DNA from: an uncultured Blautia sp.
Lineage (GTDB): Bacteria; Bacillota; Clostridia; Lachnospirales; Lachnospiraceae
Assembly (NCBI GenBank): GCA_938028845.1
Contig: CALIZJ010000146.1
Span: 1 to 6,081, forward strand
DNA length: 6,081 nt
Direction: 5' to 3'
Part shown: one piece after another, positions 1-5,482 of the stretch
Layout: each line of letters opens with the position of its first letter
How positions within the stretch are numbered: position 1 is the stretch's first letter
Notes under the pieces: model-generated
What the model saw: the letters and a program-made list of their open reading frames with translations, nothing else
Databases searched by the model: none
Told to the model about the DNA's origin: nothing
Translations under genes and position numbers: made by a program

Positions 1-11
1 CAAGCCTGTCC

Positions 12-530
12 TCATAGAGTTTTTTCTGTGATTTCCAGCCCTGCTTTCATAGACGATACTCCTGGGATCGATCCTGCATCCAAAAACGCCAGCCTTTTAT
101 GCCGGTCAATTTTCGTGATCCATTTCTCCATGCCCTTAAGGGGACCTTCCGTTACACAGGTAACTCCTTTTCGGATAATGCCGGTAGATAGTGGAATGCA
201 GTGTGTTTCTCCGCTTAATTCCTGCAAAAGTACCTGGGTTCGTTCACTTACAGATAAAAGACCATCCGCTCTTAGCAACGCATGCTTCAAAGCTGCATAT
301 TGCTCTAACTCTGCTGTCAGCGCCTCTTCCTCTTCACTTTCCAGAAAGATACAGTTTGGAAAAACATTTTCCCATTCCAAATGCCAGGCTCCCTGGTAGC
401 GTTTCATTCGTTCATAAGAAAAAGCAAAAGCATCCTTTAAGATATCTTTATTTAAATTTTCTTTGCATAAACGAATCCATTCTGCCGTGTTATCATCCGG
501 ACAATGCAATATATACCAGATAATGCACAC
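12..530 (-). CDS. loaP: NusG-family specialised transcription antiterminator, LoaP-like
   Basis: The 172-residue product has the NusG layout: an N-terminal NGN domain opening with WYILHC (residues 5-10), the NusG-like core VFPNCIF near residues 56-62, and a C-terminal KOW domain at about 124-153 with GPLKGMEKWITKIDRHKR. The GPLKG...KIDRHKR form of KOW is typical of LoaP-type paralogs rather than housekeeping NusG. LoaP proteins bind RNA polymerase and a leader RNA hairpin so that transcription passes terminators inside long polysaccharide or antibiotic operons. The gene stands alone on the minus strand, reading towards the left edge, so its target operon probably lies beyond position 1. The reading frame is complete and ends in TGA. 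The start is GTG at 530-528. An AGAGG sequence touches it directly with no spacer, which is abnormal; a non-standard ATT two codons in would have better spacing. Family assignment is confident; the LoaP subfamily call rests on the KOW motif and gene isolation. Confidence 0.82.
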   Translation of the reverse strand: MCIIWYILHCPDDNTAEWIRLCKENLNKDILKDAFAFSYERMKRYQGAWHLEWENVFPNCIFLESEEEEALTAELEQYAALKHALLRADGLLSVSERTQVLLQELSGETHCIPLSTGIIRKGVTCVTEGPLKGMEKWITKIDRHKRLAFLDAGSIPGVSSMKAGLEITEKTL

Positions 531-540
531 CCTCTTTCTG

Positions 541-555
541 TGAGTAACGAACTCA
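541..555 (-). repeat. Inverted-repeat copy A; hairpin in the LoaP-like gene's leader
   Basis: The 15-mer reads TGAGT-TCGTT-ACTCA on the minus strand: a perfect 5-bp stem with a 5-nt loop. It lies in the predicted 5' leader and ends 10 nt before the GTG, immediately upstream of the AGAGG ribosome binding site. A near-identical copy (14 of 15) lies at 880-894 in the opposite orientation. It could be an RNA hairpin affecting translation or a DNA site for a protein. Confidence 0.5.
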
Positions 556-585
556 AAACATCTTATTTCTAAAATTTACATATCT

Positions 586-613
586 ATTATACACTATTTT
601 TATTAGGTTTCAA
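586..613 (-). promoter_or_regulatory. Promoter of the LoaP-like gene
   Basis: On the minus strand a -35 box TTGAAA (613-608) is followed after 16 bases by a perfect -10 box TATAAT (591-586). Transcription would start near 579, giving a leader of roughly 50 nt before the GTG start at 530. It is the best sigma-A-type match in the gap between the kinase operon and this gene. Strength is inferred from consensus only. Confidence 0.7.
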
Positions 614-706
614 TAGATTTTCTTACTTAAAATACATCCAAAAGTGTCGTTTCCAGGAAGATTCTGTCCTGATTTTTCTTATTTTGGCTTTATATCCAGC
701 CAATAA

Positions 707-735
707 AATCTATTCGCCGTCTGATTTACCGTCAA
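707..735 (-). promoter_or_regulatory. Weak candidate promoter sharing the repeated TTTTTGACGG core
   Basis: The minus strand reads TTGACG (735-730), 17 bases, then TAGATT (712-707), four of six matches to TATAAT. Its -35 box lies in a 15-bp direct repeat (724-738 and 803-817, one mismatch). In the second copy of the repeat the same bases sit in the spacer of the promoter at 798-826. The weak -10 makes this tentative. Confidence 0.25.
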
Positions 736-817
736 AAAGGAAGCCCATTGCGTACCTTAAAATCTCAATTTTTAGATAAAATTGCAAAACGAAAGTGATT
801 TTATTTGCCGTCAAAAA
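724..817 (-). repeat. Direct repeat pair, TTTTTGACGGYAAAT
   Basis: Two 15-bp copies occur at 724-738 and 803-817, identical except for one base (T or C after GACGG on the minus strand), 79 bp apart start to start. A shorter GACGGCGAAT echo follows at 712-721. Each copy contains a TTGACG -35-like element, so the pair may be duplicated promoter or regulator-binding sequence. Confidence 0.4.
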
Positions 818-826
818 TCTGGTCAA
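798..826 (-). promoter_or_regulatory. Candidate promoter inside the gene-free region
   Basis: The minus strand reads TTGACC (826-821), a 17-base spacer, then TAAAAT (803-798), five of six matches to the -10 consensus and four of six to the -35. Transcription would begin near 791, about 260 nt ahead of the LoaP-like start, with no protein gene in between. If active it would produce an RNA carrying the hairpin at 766-784 and possibly the loaP-like leader. Confidence 0.45.
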
Positions 827-879
827 AAAAATACAGATAGCACAAATACAGTAAATATAAAGGTTTTTTTCATCTTCTC

Positions 880-894
880 TAAGTTCGTTACTCA
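880..894 (+). repeat. Inverted-repeat copy B
   Basis: The plus strand here reads TAAGT-TCGTT-ACTCA, matching the minus-strand copy at 541-555 in 14 of 15 positions. The single change turns the stem into an imperfect palindrome that can still pair as RNA through a G-U wobble. Copy B lies just past the T-run of the kinase terminator. Together the copies bracket about 354 bp of gene-free DNA. I see no target-site duplication outside them, so a mobile-element reading is weak. Confidence 0.5.
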
Positions 895-904
895 AAGATT
901 CCCT

Positions 905-955
905 AAAAAAACACCGGTCCTCCCCTAAACCTCTCACGTTTATCTGGAGTTCCGG
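905..955 (-). terminator. Rho-independent terminator of the two-component operon
   Basis: About 60 nt past the kinase stop, the minus strand folds as a layered hairpin: CCGG (955-952) with CCGG (917-914), CTCC (949-946) with GGAG (923-920) across an AA/GA internal mismatch, and TAAAC (942-938) with GTTTA (930-926) closing a 7-nt loop. A run of seven T follows at 911-905. On the plus strand six T follow at 958-963, so the element could stop transcription both ways. Confidence 0.8.
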
Positions 956-1017
956 CATTTTTTATATTCTATATTTTTTATCTTTCCCCTAAAATTCTTT
1001 TTTCATCTCCCATTTCT

Positions 1018-2394
1018 TTATTCCCCAGCATCCCTTCCCTGTCTCCTCGGCAAAATAACCGTAAACACGGTTCCTTCCGAAATCTTACTCTTCACCTCGA
1101 TACTGCCCTTATGCATCTTTACAATATAGTTCACCATAAACAGCCCCAGCCCGAAATTCTCCGACCGGGAACGGCTTTTATCTACCTGGTAAAAACGGTT
1201 CCAGATTTTAGGAAGGGCATCGTCAGGAATCCCTATTCCGTTGTCCTTAAACTCAATGACCAGGTTTTCCTGCTGCTCTCTCATACGGATCCAGATATTT
1301 CCTTTCTCCCGCCCGTAAGTGATTCCATTGTCAATGAGATTCATAAACAGCCTTGTAAGCATTTCCATATCTCCTTCTATAACAGGATCGCTAAGTTCAT
1401 TTACGAATTCAATCTGGATTCCTTTCCTCTCTGCTTTTTCTTCCAGCTCCTCGATTACCGATTCCCCAAGAAGAGCAATGGAGATTTCCTCAAAATCCGG
1501 AGTGTAAGAACCGCTTTCTGCTTTGGAAATCTCAAGAAGTTTTGAGACCAGGGCAGACAGATTCAATGTCTTTTGCTGGATAGCGGTCAGTTCTTCCTTC
1601 AGCTCCTGTGACATCTCCAGTTCCTGAAGGCAGTATTCACAGCGGGAAAGAATAAGGGACAGCGGGGTGCGCAGCTCATGAGCGGCATCGGAAGAAATCT
1701 GTTTTTCAAAAAGGAACTGTTCTTCCAGACGGGCAAACATCTGGTTAAACGTCCGGCTCAGTTCATAAATTTCATCCTGTGCCTTCGGGAGAGGAAGCCG
1801 CAGGCTAAGATTTCCTGAACTGGTGATCTCTCCTGCCTTTTTGGTAATTGCCTGTATGGGCGCAAGGGAACGCTGGATCATTCTCCATCCTACAAAAGCC
1901 GTGATAAGGATAAAGGCCGGAAAAATTGTAAAGCTTAAAAACAAAAATCTTTGAAACATAAGGACAACCGGTCCATAGGAATGTATTCCCCGTATCCAGT
2001 ATTCCGTCCCATCTTCCAGAAAAACCTGCCCGTCCAGGATGAACCAGTTATCTTCCTGCTGTTCTATAGACTGGATTTCATCCTCCACAAAGGGAACGTC
2101 CGAAGGAAAGCCATCCGGAAATACTCCATTGATAAAATTTTTGTCAGAATCATAAACGCTCAGCATAACGCCGTCATCATAGTAAGAAAGAAGACTCTCC
2201 CTGGGAAAATAAAGGGGATAACGCAGAATATCCTCCTTTAGATCTTTGATCTCATCGATCAGCTCCGCCTTTATTTTATCCAGTCCGTAATTTTCTGATG
2301 AGTAGAAGACAAAACCTGTGACAATTGCAAAAATCGTAAGGATAATTCCTGTATACCAGCAGGTAATCTTAAATTTAATCGATCTGTTTTTCAT
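1018..2394 (-). CDS. Membrane sensor histidine kinase of a two-component system
   Basis: This 458-residue protein autophosphorylates on histidine and passes the phosphate to the adjacent regulator. Visible order: transmembrane segment 1 (about 10-31), an extracytoplasmic sensor of about 110 residues rich in acidic and aromatic residues, transmembrane segment 2 (about 150-173), a HAMP linker (about 174-227), and a HisKA domain with the H-box SSDAAHELRTP and the phospho-accepting His at about 239. The ATPase domain follows, with an N-box (MNLIDNG, near 351-357), a G1 box DNGIGI (384-389), an F-box (FYQVDKSRS) and a G2 box GLGL (415-418). All catalytic motifs are intact. I chose ATG at 2394, not the ATG at 2427, because GGAGGG lies 8 nt upstream of the former and no good site precedes the latter. 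The start overlaps the regulator's last 20 nt, so translation is probably coupled. The signal it senses cannot be read from the sequence. Confidence 0.93.
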   Translation of the reverse strand: MKNRSIKFKITCWYTGIILTIFAIVTGFVFYSSENYGLDKIKAELIDEIKDLKEDILRYPLYFPRESLLSYYDDGVMLSVYDSDKNFINGVFPDGFPSDVPFVEDEIQSIEQQEDNWFILDGQVFLEDGTEYWIRGIHSYGPVVLMFQRFLFLSFTIFPAFILITAFVGWRMIQRSLAPIQAITKKAGEITSSGNLSLRLPLPKAQDEIYELSRTFNQMFARLEEQFLFEKQISSDAAHELRTPLSLILSRCEYCLQELEMSQELKEELTAIQQKTLNLSALVSKLLEISKAESGSYTPDFEEISIALLGESVIEELEEKAERKGIQIEFVNELSDPVIEGDMEMLTRLFMNLIDNGITYGREKGNIWIRMREQQENLVIEFKDNGIGIPDDALPKIWNRFYQVDKSRSRSENFGLGLFMVNYIVKMHKGSIEVKSKISEGTVFTVILPRRQGRDAGE

Positions 2395-3064
2395 GACACT
2401 TGCCCTCCAGGCGGTAGCCTTGCCCATGTATGGTCTGGATCATTTTTTCCTCATAACCGGTATCGATTTTTTTCCGAAGATAACGTATGTACACATCCAC
2501 AATGTTCGAACCGCCTTTAAAAGAGCTGTTCCATGCCATATCTTCAAGCTGTGCCCTTGTTACCAGCATATTTGGATGATGCATGAGATATTCCAGAAGC
2601 ATATATTCTTTCTTGGTCAGGGAAATGGGATTTCCTGCCCGTGTGACCTGGCGGGATACCGTATCCATCACCAGATCCCCCACCACGATCCTGGCGGTGA
2701 GATGTCCGGATCTTTTTCTTGAATGAGCCCGGATACGCGCCAGCAATTCTTCATAAGAAAATGGTTTCACAAGATAATCGTCCGCTCCGTTATCAAGGCC
2801 TGCTACCCTGTCTTCCACAGCGCTTTTTGCAGTGAGCAGGATCACCGGCGTAGAAATTCCCTTGCCCCGGATCCACTTTAAAACCCCAAATCCATCCAGA
2901 CGTGGAAGCATGATGTCCAGCAGGATCATATCGTATTGATAAACAGCCAGATGGTCCAGTGCGCTCTCTCCGTCTTCACACAGATCTACGGAATAGTCTT
3001 TACTAAGGCGCTTTAACAAAAGCTCTCCCATGTCCTTTTGATCTTCTACAATTAATATCCGCAA
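2375..3064 (-). CDS. OmpR/PhoB-family response regulator
   Basis: This is a 229-residue DNA-binding response regulator. The receiver domain (about 1-115) has the acidic pair Glu7-Asp8, the phospho-acceptor Asp50 in LLDIMLP, Thr78 in LLTAKS, Tyr97 and Lys100 in VKPF. The winged-helix effector (about 128-224) carries the OmpR signatures LTKKEYMLLEYL, VDVYIRYLRKKID and IHGQGYRL. I place the start at TTG (3064-3062): GGAGG lies exactly 7 nt upstream and the protein then begins MRILIVED, the usual family start. The ATG at 3100 would add 12 atypical residues and has no ribosome binding site. It is the first gene of the operon, overlaps the kinase gene, and is divergent from the secreted acidic protein, making the shared promoter region its most likely target. 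Confidence 0.93.
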   Translation of the reverse strand: MRILIVEDQKDMGELLLKRLSKDYSVDLCEDGESALDHLAVYQYDMILLDIMLPRLDGFGVLKWIRGKGISTPVILLTAKSAVEDRVAGLDNGADDYLVKPFSYEELLARIRAHSRKRSGHLTARIVVGDLVMDTVSRQVTRAGNPISLTKKEYMLLEYLMHHPNMLVTRAQLEDMAWNSSFKGGSNIVDVYIRYLRKKIDTGYEEKMIQTIHGQGYRLEGKCHEKQID

Positions 3065-3076
3065 ATGAAATCCTCC
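3062..3076 (-). promoter_or_regulatory. Ribosome binding site fixing a TTG start for the regulator
   Basis: GGAGG (3076-3072), part of AGAGGGAGGA, is 7 nt before the TTG at 3064-3062. It decides the start in favour of TTG over the ATG at 3100, which lies upstream of this site. Confidence 0.75.
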
Positions 3077-3107
3077 CTCTGATTTTAATGATTTTCTCAT
3101 AACTAAT

Positions 3108-3116
3108 TGCTATAAT
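3108..3116 (+). promoter_or_regulatory. Extended -10 promoter of the acidic secreted protein
   Basis: The plus strand reads TGCTATAAT, a perfect extended -10 element (TGn plus TATAAT), with transcription expected near 3123. No recognisable -35 lies 17 bases upstream. Extended -10 promoters without a -35 often depend on an activator, which fits control by the adjacent response regulator; that link is inference. Confidence 0.5.
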
Positions 3117-3137
3117 TCTCTCATAAAATACAGTCAC
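3109..3137 (-). promoter_or_regulatory. Weak candidate promoter of the two-component operon
   Basis: On the minus strand GTGACT and TATAGC are 17 bases apart, each four of six matches to consensus. The -10 at 3114-3109 overlaps the -10 of the divergent promoter. A weak promoter is what one expects for an autoregulated two-component operon, but the assignment is tentative. Confidence 0.3.
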
Positions 3138-3177
3138 TCATATTCTAACACAATAAGAAGGAGGTATTAAGAAGAAA

Positions 3178-3885
3178 ATGAAAAAGGTAAAAGTTTTTTT
3201 GATTACATTGCTTGCAGCAGTAATGACGCTTGGTTCTTTTTCCATCGTCCATGCAGACGATGATGACATCCGTCCCGCTGCCGTAAAGATCACAACACCG
3301 AAAAAGACTGTGTTTGCAGGTTCTGTTTTTGAATTAAAGGCAAGGATGACCCCCGCAAAAGCGGACGATGATTTTCTGTATTGGTCCATCGTGGGAACCA
3401 AGGGAATCGTACAATTAGAAAAGGACCGGACAGATGACGATATAAAGATCAAAGCATTAAGAGCAGGAACCACAAAGGTCCGCTGCCAAATTCGGGGAAC
3501 CAAAAAATATTCTATCGCAACTATAACAGTAAAAAAACCTACCTATGCTTTTTCCAGAGTGGGCAGCGCTACGAAAACAGTGGAAGTTGGAGACGACTTT
3601 GAATTAAAAGTAAAAAGATCCGGCGGTCTTAGCGACAACGACTTAAAATGGAGCATCAAAAACAGAAATATCGTAAGATTTGATGACAGCGATATCACTG
3701 ACGATGAGGTGGAACTGGACGCAAGAAGAACTGGAACCACTACCGTAAGCTGTTATAACAGAAAAACAAAAAAGACCATCACCTATACGATCCGTGTAGT
3801 CCCTGACAGAGATGATGACCGGGATGACGACTGGGACGATGATGATGACGATGACGACGACGATGATGACGACGATGACGATTGA
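3178..3885 (+). CDS. Secreted Ig-like (Big2-like) two-repeat protein with a poly-aspartate tail
   Basis: I do not recognise a named gene. The 235-residue product has a clear signal peptide (lysine-rich start, hydrophobic core about 7-24, likely cleavage after Ala26 in VHA), so the mature protein begins with four Asp. Two related Ig-like repeats follow (about 33-119 and 121-208). They share TKTV/KKTV, FELK, WSI, then IVQ/IVR, a TDD acidic patch, AGTTKV/TGTTTV, one Cys each (103 and 192) and a closing strand, the pattern of bacterial Ig-like group 2 domains. The C-terminus runs through DRDDDRDDDW into 16 consecutive Asp (220-235). There is no LPXTG anchor or membrane anchor, so it is probably released or held electrostatically or through cations. 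GAT and GAC codons are mixed irregularly in the tail, arguing against a recent single-codon expansion. AAGGAGG lies 13 nt before the ATG, longer than usual. It is divergent from the two-component operon and probably regulated by it. Cation binding or trapping of cationic peptides is a hypothesis only. Confidence 0.85.
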   Translation: MKKVKVFLITLLAAVMTLGSFSIVHADDDDIRPAAVKITTPKKTVFAGSVFELKARMTPAKADDDFLYWSIVGTKGIVQLEKDRTDDDIKIKALRAGTTKVRCQIRGTKKYSIATITVKKPTYAFSRVGSATKTVEVGDDFELKVKRSGGLSDNDLKWSIKNRNIVRFDDSDITDDEVELDARRTGTTTVSCYNRKTKKTITYTIRVVPDRDDDRDDDWDDDDDDDDDDDDDDDD

Positions 3886-3961
3886 GGATTGAAAAACCAA
3901 GAAATCTTCTTTCCCAATATGATTTTTAATTCTAAATAGAAGAGCCTGACAAATAAGAAAA

Positions 3962-3999
3962 CTGGTACAAAGCAATGTGTGTCTTTGTACCAGCTTTTT
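3962..3999 (+). terminator. Bidirectional Rho-independent terminator between convergent genes
   Basis: A perfect 11-bp stem, CTGGTACAAAG (3962-3972) with CTTTGTACCAG (3983-3993), encloses a 10-nt loop and is followed by TTTTT (3995-3999). On the minus strand the stem is followed by TTTTCTTATTT. It serves both the acidic protein gene from the left and the MATE gene from the right, lying only a few bases past the MATE stop. Confidence 0.9.
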
Positions 4000-4002
4000 C
4001 AT

Positions 4003-5406
4003 TTACACTGTTTTCTGTACTGTCTGCATTTCCATTTCCTTTATCTTCTTCATTTCCCGCGCAATCATCACCACTGTCACAAGAAAGGCGGCGCCGTCTG
4101 CTATAGGGCCTGCATATAAAATGCCGTCAAGTCCCAGGAAAAGCGGCAGGATCAAAACCAGAGGGATTAAAAAGATCACCTGTCTGGTCATGGAAAGCAA
4201 AAGCCCCTTCACCGGCTTTCCAATGGCAGAAAAGAAATTAGAGGAAAGAAGCTGCACCCCATTTACGATGACCATGAAAAGGAAAGTCCTCATAAAATAG
4301 ATGGAAAACTCAAAATACGCTTCTTCTCCTGAACCAAACAAAGAGATGATCTGTCTTGGAAAAAACTGAAACAGGATAAATCCAACGGCAGAGACCACAA
4401 GGTTGCAGGTGATCGCCAGTTTATAAGTTTTCCGCACTCTGCTGTACTGCCGGGCGCCATAATTAAAGCCGATGATCGGCTGGGAACCCTGGGACAGCCC
4501 GATGATCACCGCCAGCAATATGGCATTTGTCTTCATAACGATCCCGCAGGCCGCAAGGGGGATTTCCTGTCCATATACGGAGGAAGCCCCGTAATAAGTA
4601 AGAGAATTGTTTAAAACAATCTGCACAAAAGTGATCGCCACCTGGTTCAAACTGTTGCTCATACCAAGGGAAGCGGTCTGGAGGCTTTCTTTAAGGCTTA
4701 AATGGATATCCGACCGTTTCAGCTTGATCTGCTTAAATCTGCGGATATACATAATTGCAAATAAAAAGGAAAAAAACTGTCCGATAATGGTGGCCCATGC
4801 AGCCCCGGCTACTCCCCATTGAAAAACAAAAATAAAAATCGGGTCCAAAATGGTATTGATTATAGCGCCGATCAGCATACAAACCATAGAATACCGGGGG
4901 CTTCCGTCAGCCCTGGCGAAATTGCTCATTCCGTTTGTAATGATCAGAAACGGCATGCCAAGGGCAATGATCCGGGAATAAGTTTCTGCATATGGCATAA
5001 TTTCAGAGGTAGCTCCAAAGGCAGAAAGAAGCGGCCTCATAAAAATCTCTACCAATACTGCGTATAACACCCCAAAAACGATCATCATCATAATCCCGTT
5101 TCCGATTACCCGCGCAGCCCTATCCTTTTCTCCGGCTCCCAGGTAAAGGGAAAAACGCGAAGCGCTTCCAATACCGATCAAAAGGGCGATTGCCAGACAG
5201 ATGGTAGACAGCGGATAGGACACATTCGTAGCCGCATTTCCCAGATACCCCACTCCCTGTCCGATAAAGACCTGATCCACAATATTATAAAGAGAGCTTA
5301 CCAGCATGGCAATAATGCTTGGAATGGCAAAGCTTCGAAGCAATGCGGGAATGCTTTTATATCCAAGGGGATTTTCCTTATTTAAAACTTGTTCTGTTTG
5401 CTTCAT
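4003..5406 (-). CDS. MATE-family multidrug efflux transporter, MepA-like
   Basis: The 467-residue protein is an integral membrane antiporter of the multidrug and toxin extrusion family, which exports cationic drugs or metabolites in exchange for sodium ions or protons. Length and about 12 hydrophobic segments fit the family. Supporting motifs: the N-terminal half has VDQVFIGQGVGYLGNAATNV (44-63), typical of MepA-like members, then GIGSASRFSLYLGAG (78-92) and ARADGSPRYSM (164-174). The C-terminal half repeats the fold with GLSQGSQPIIGFNYGAR (303-319) and NFFSAIGKP (390-398). Start ATG at 5406 has AGGAG 9 nt upstream; stop TAA. It is a single-gene unit ending at the terminator at 3962-3999. The leader and promoter carry inverted repeats suggesting repressor control, but no MarR- or TetR-type regulator gene is next to it in this window. 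The substrate cannot be predicted. Confidence 0.93.
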   Translation of the reverse strand: MKQTEQVLNKENPLGYKSIPALLRSFAIPSIIAMLVSSLYNIVDQVFIGQGVGYLGNAATNVSYPLSTICLAIALLIGIGSASRFSLYLGAGEKDRAARVIGNGIMMMIVFGVLYAVLVEIFMRPLLSAFGATSEIMPYAETYSRIIALGMPFLIITNGMSNFARADGSPRYSMVCMLIGAIINTILDPIFIFVFQWGVAGAAWATIIGQFFSFLFAIMYIRRFKQIKLKRSDIHLSLKESLQTASLGMSNSLNQVAITFVQIVLNNSLTYYGASSVYGQEIPLAACGIVMKTNAILLAVIIGLSQGSQPIIGFNYGARQYSRVRKTYKLAITCNLVVSAVGFILFQFFPRQIISLFGSGEEAYFEFSIYFMRTFLFMVIVNGVQLLSSNFFSAIGKPVKGLLLSMTRQVIFLIPLVLILPLFLGLDGILYAGPIADGAAFLVTVVMIAREMKKIKEMEMQTVQKTV

Positions 5407-5438
5407 AAACCACTTCTCCTCTTCCCTTTTTCTTTTGT

Positions 5439-5468
5439 GTTCTGCAAAACTCTCTTTTAAAGCAGAAC
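5439..5468 (-). repeat. Inverted repeat in the MATE leader
   Basis: GTTCTGC (5468-5462 on the minus strand) pairs with GCAGAAC (5445-5439) across 16 nt that include AAAA and TTTT runs able to extend the stem with a bulge. It lies about 33-62 nt upstream of the pump's ATG and inside its predicted transcript. It could be an operator or an RNA leader hairpin; there is no T-run, so it is not a terminator by itself. Confidence 0.5.
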
Positions 5469-5482
5469 CTGTAATTTCTTTC

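Larger units (their letters stand above)
531..1017. other. Gene-free, AT-rich intergenic region with promoters, repeats and hairpins
   Basis: No convincing protein gene lies in these 487 bp. The one long minus-strand frame (958-710) begins inside the kinase operon terminator, has no ribosome binding site and encodes low-complexity sequence. The region does hold three minus-strand promoter-like sites (586-613, 707-735, 798-826), a terminator hairpin (905-955), inverted repeats at 541-555 and 880-894, and small hairpins: CAATTTT/AAAATTG at 766-784 and CAGGA/TCCTG near 656-674. All strong signals point towards the LoaP-like gene, suggesting a long structured leader or a small RNA gene. Confidence 0.55.
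3095..3142 (+). promoter_or_regulatory. Repeated TCTCATAA boxes, candidate response-regulator sites
   Basis: Exact copies of TCTCATAA occur at 3095-3102 and 3119-3126, flanking the shared -10 region on both sides, and a partial copy CTCATA lies at 3137-3142. Spacings are 24 and about 17 bp, not the 10-11 bp usual for adjacent OmpR-family half-sites. They may therefore be separate sites or partly chance in AT-rich DNA. Confidence 0.35.

Noticed and set aside
28..523. Plus-strand frames of 110-123 codons opposite the LoaP-like gene
   Set aside because: They lie antisense to a clear NusG-family protein and have no domain-like sequence of their own.
823..873. 16-residue hydrophobic peptide frame (MKKTFIFTVFVLSVFF) on the minus strand
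   Set aside because: It resembles a signal-peptide start but has no spaced ribosome binding site (AGAGAAG touches the ATG) and no promoter visible upstream; its stop overlaps a -35-like box. Chance is likely in such AT-rich DNA.
541..894. Insertion sequence or MITE interpretation of the inverted-repeat-bounded segment
   Set aside because: Flanks show no target-site duplication and no transposase is present; kept only as one of several explanations until other copies are found.
710..958. 82-codon minus-strand open frame between the kinase and the LoaP-like gene
   Set aside because: It begins inside the kinase terminator hairpin, reads through its T-run, lacks a ribosome binding site and looks like translated AT-rich non-coding DNA.
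1111..1545. Plus-strand frame of 144 codons inside the kinase gene
   Set aside because: It is antisense to intact HisKA and ATPase motifs and has no ribosome binding site or recognisable features.
3820..3882. Simple trinucleotide microsatellite in place of a coding tail
   Set aside because: The tract is in frame to a stop codon of a complete signal-peptide protein and uses mixed GAT/GAC codons, so it is treated as coding.
3643..4002. Minus-strand frame with a Val/Ile-rich hydrophobic run opposite the poly-Asp tail
   Set aside because: The hydrophobic run is simply the complement of GAT/GAC repeats; it crosses the terminator and is not a membrane protein gene.
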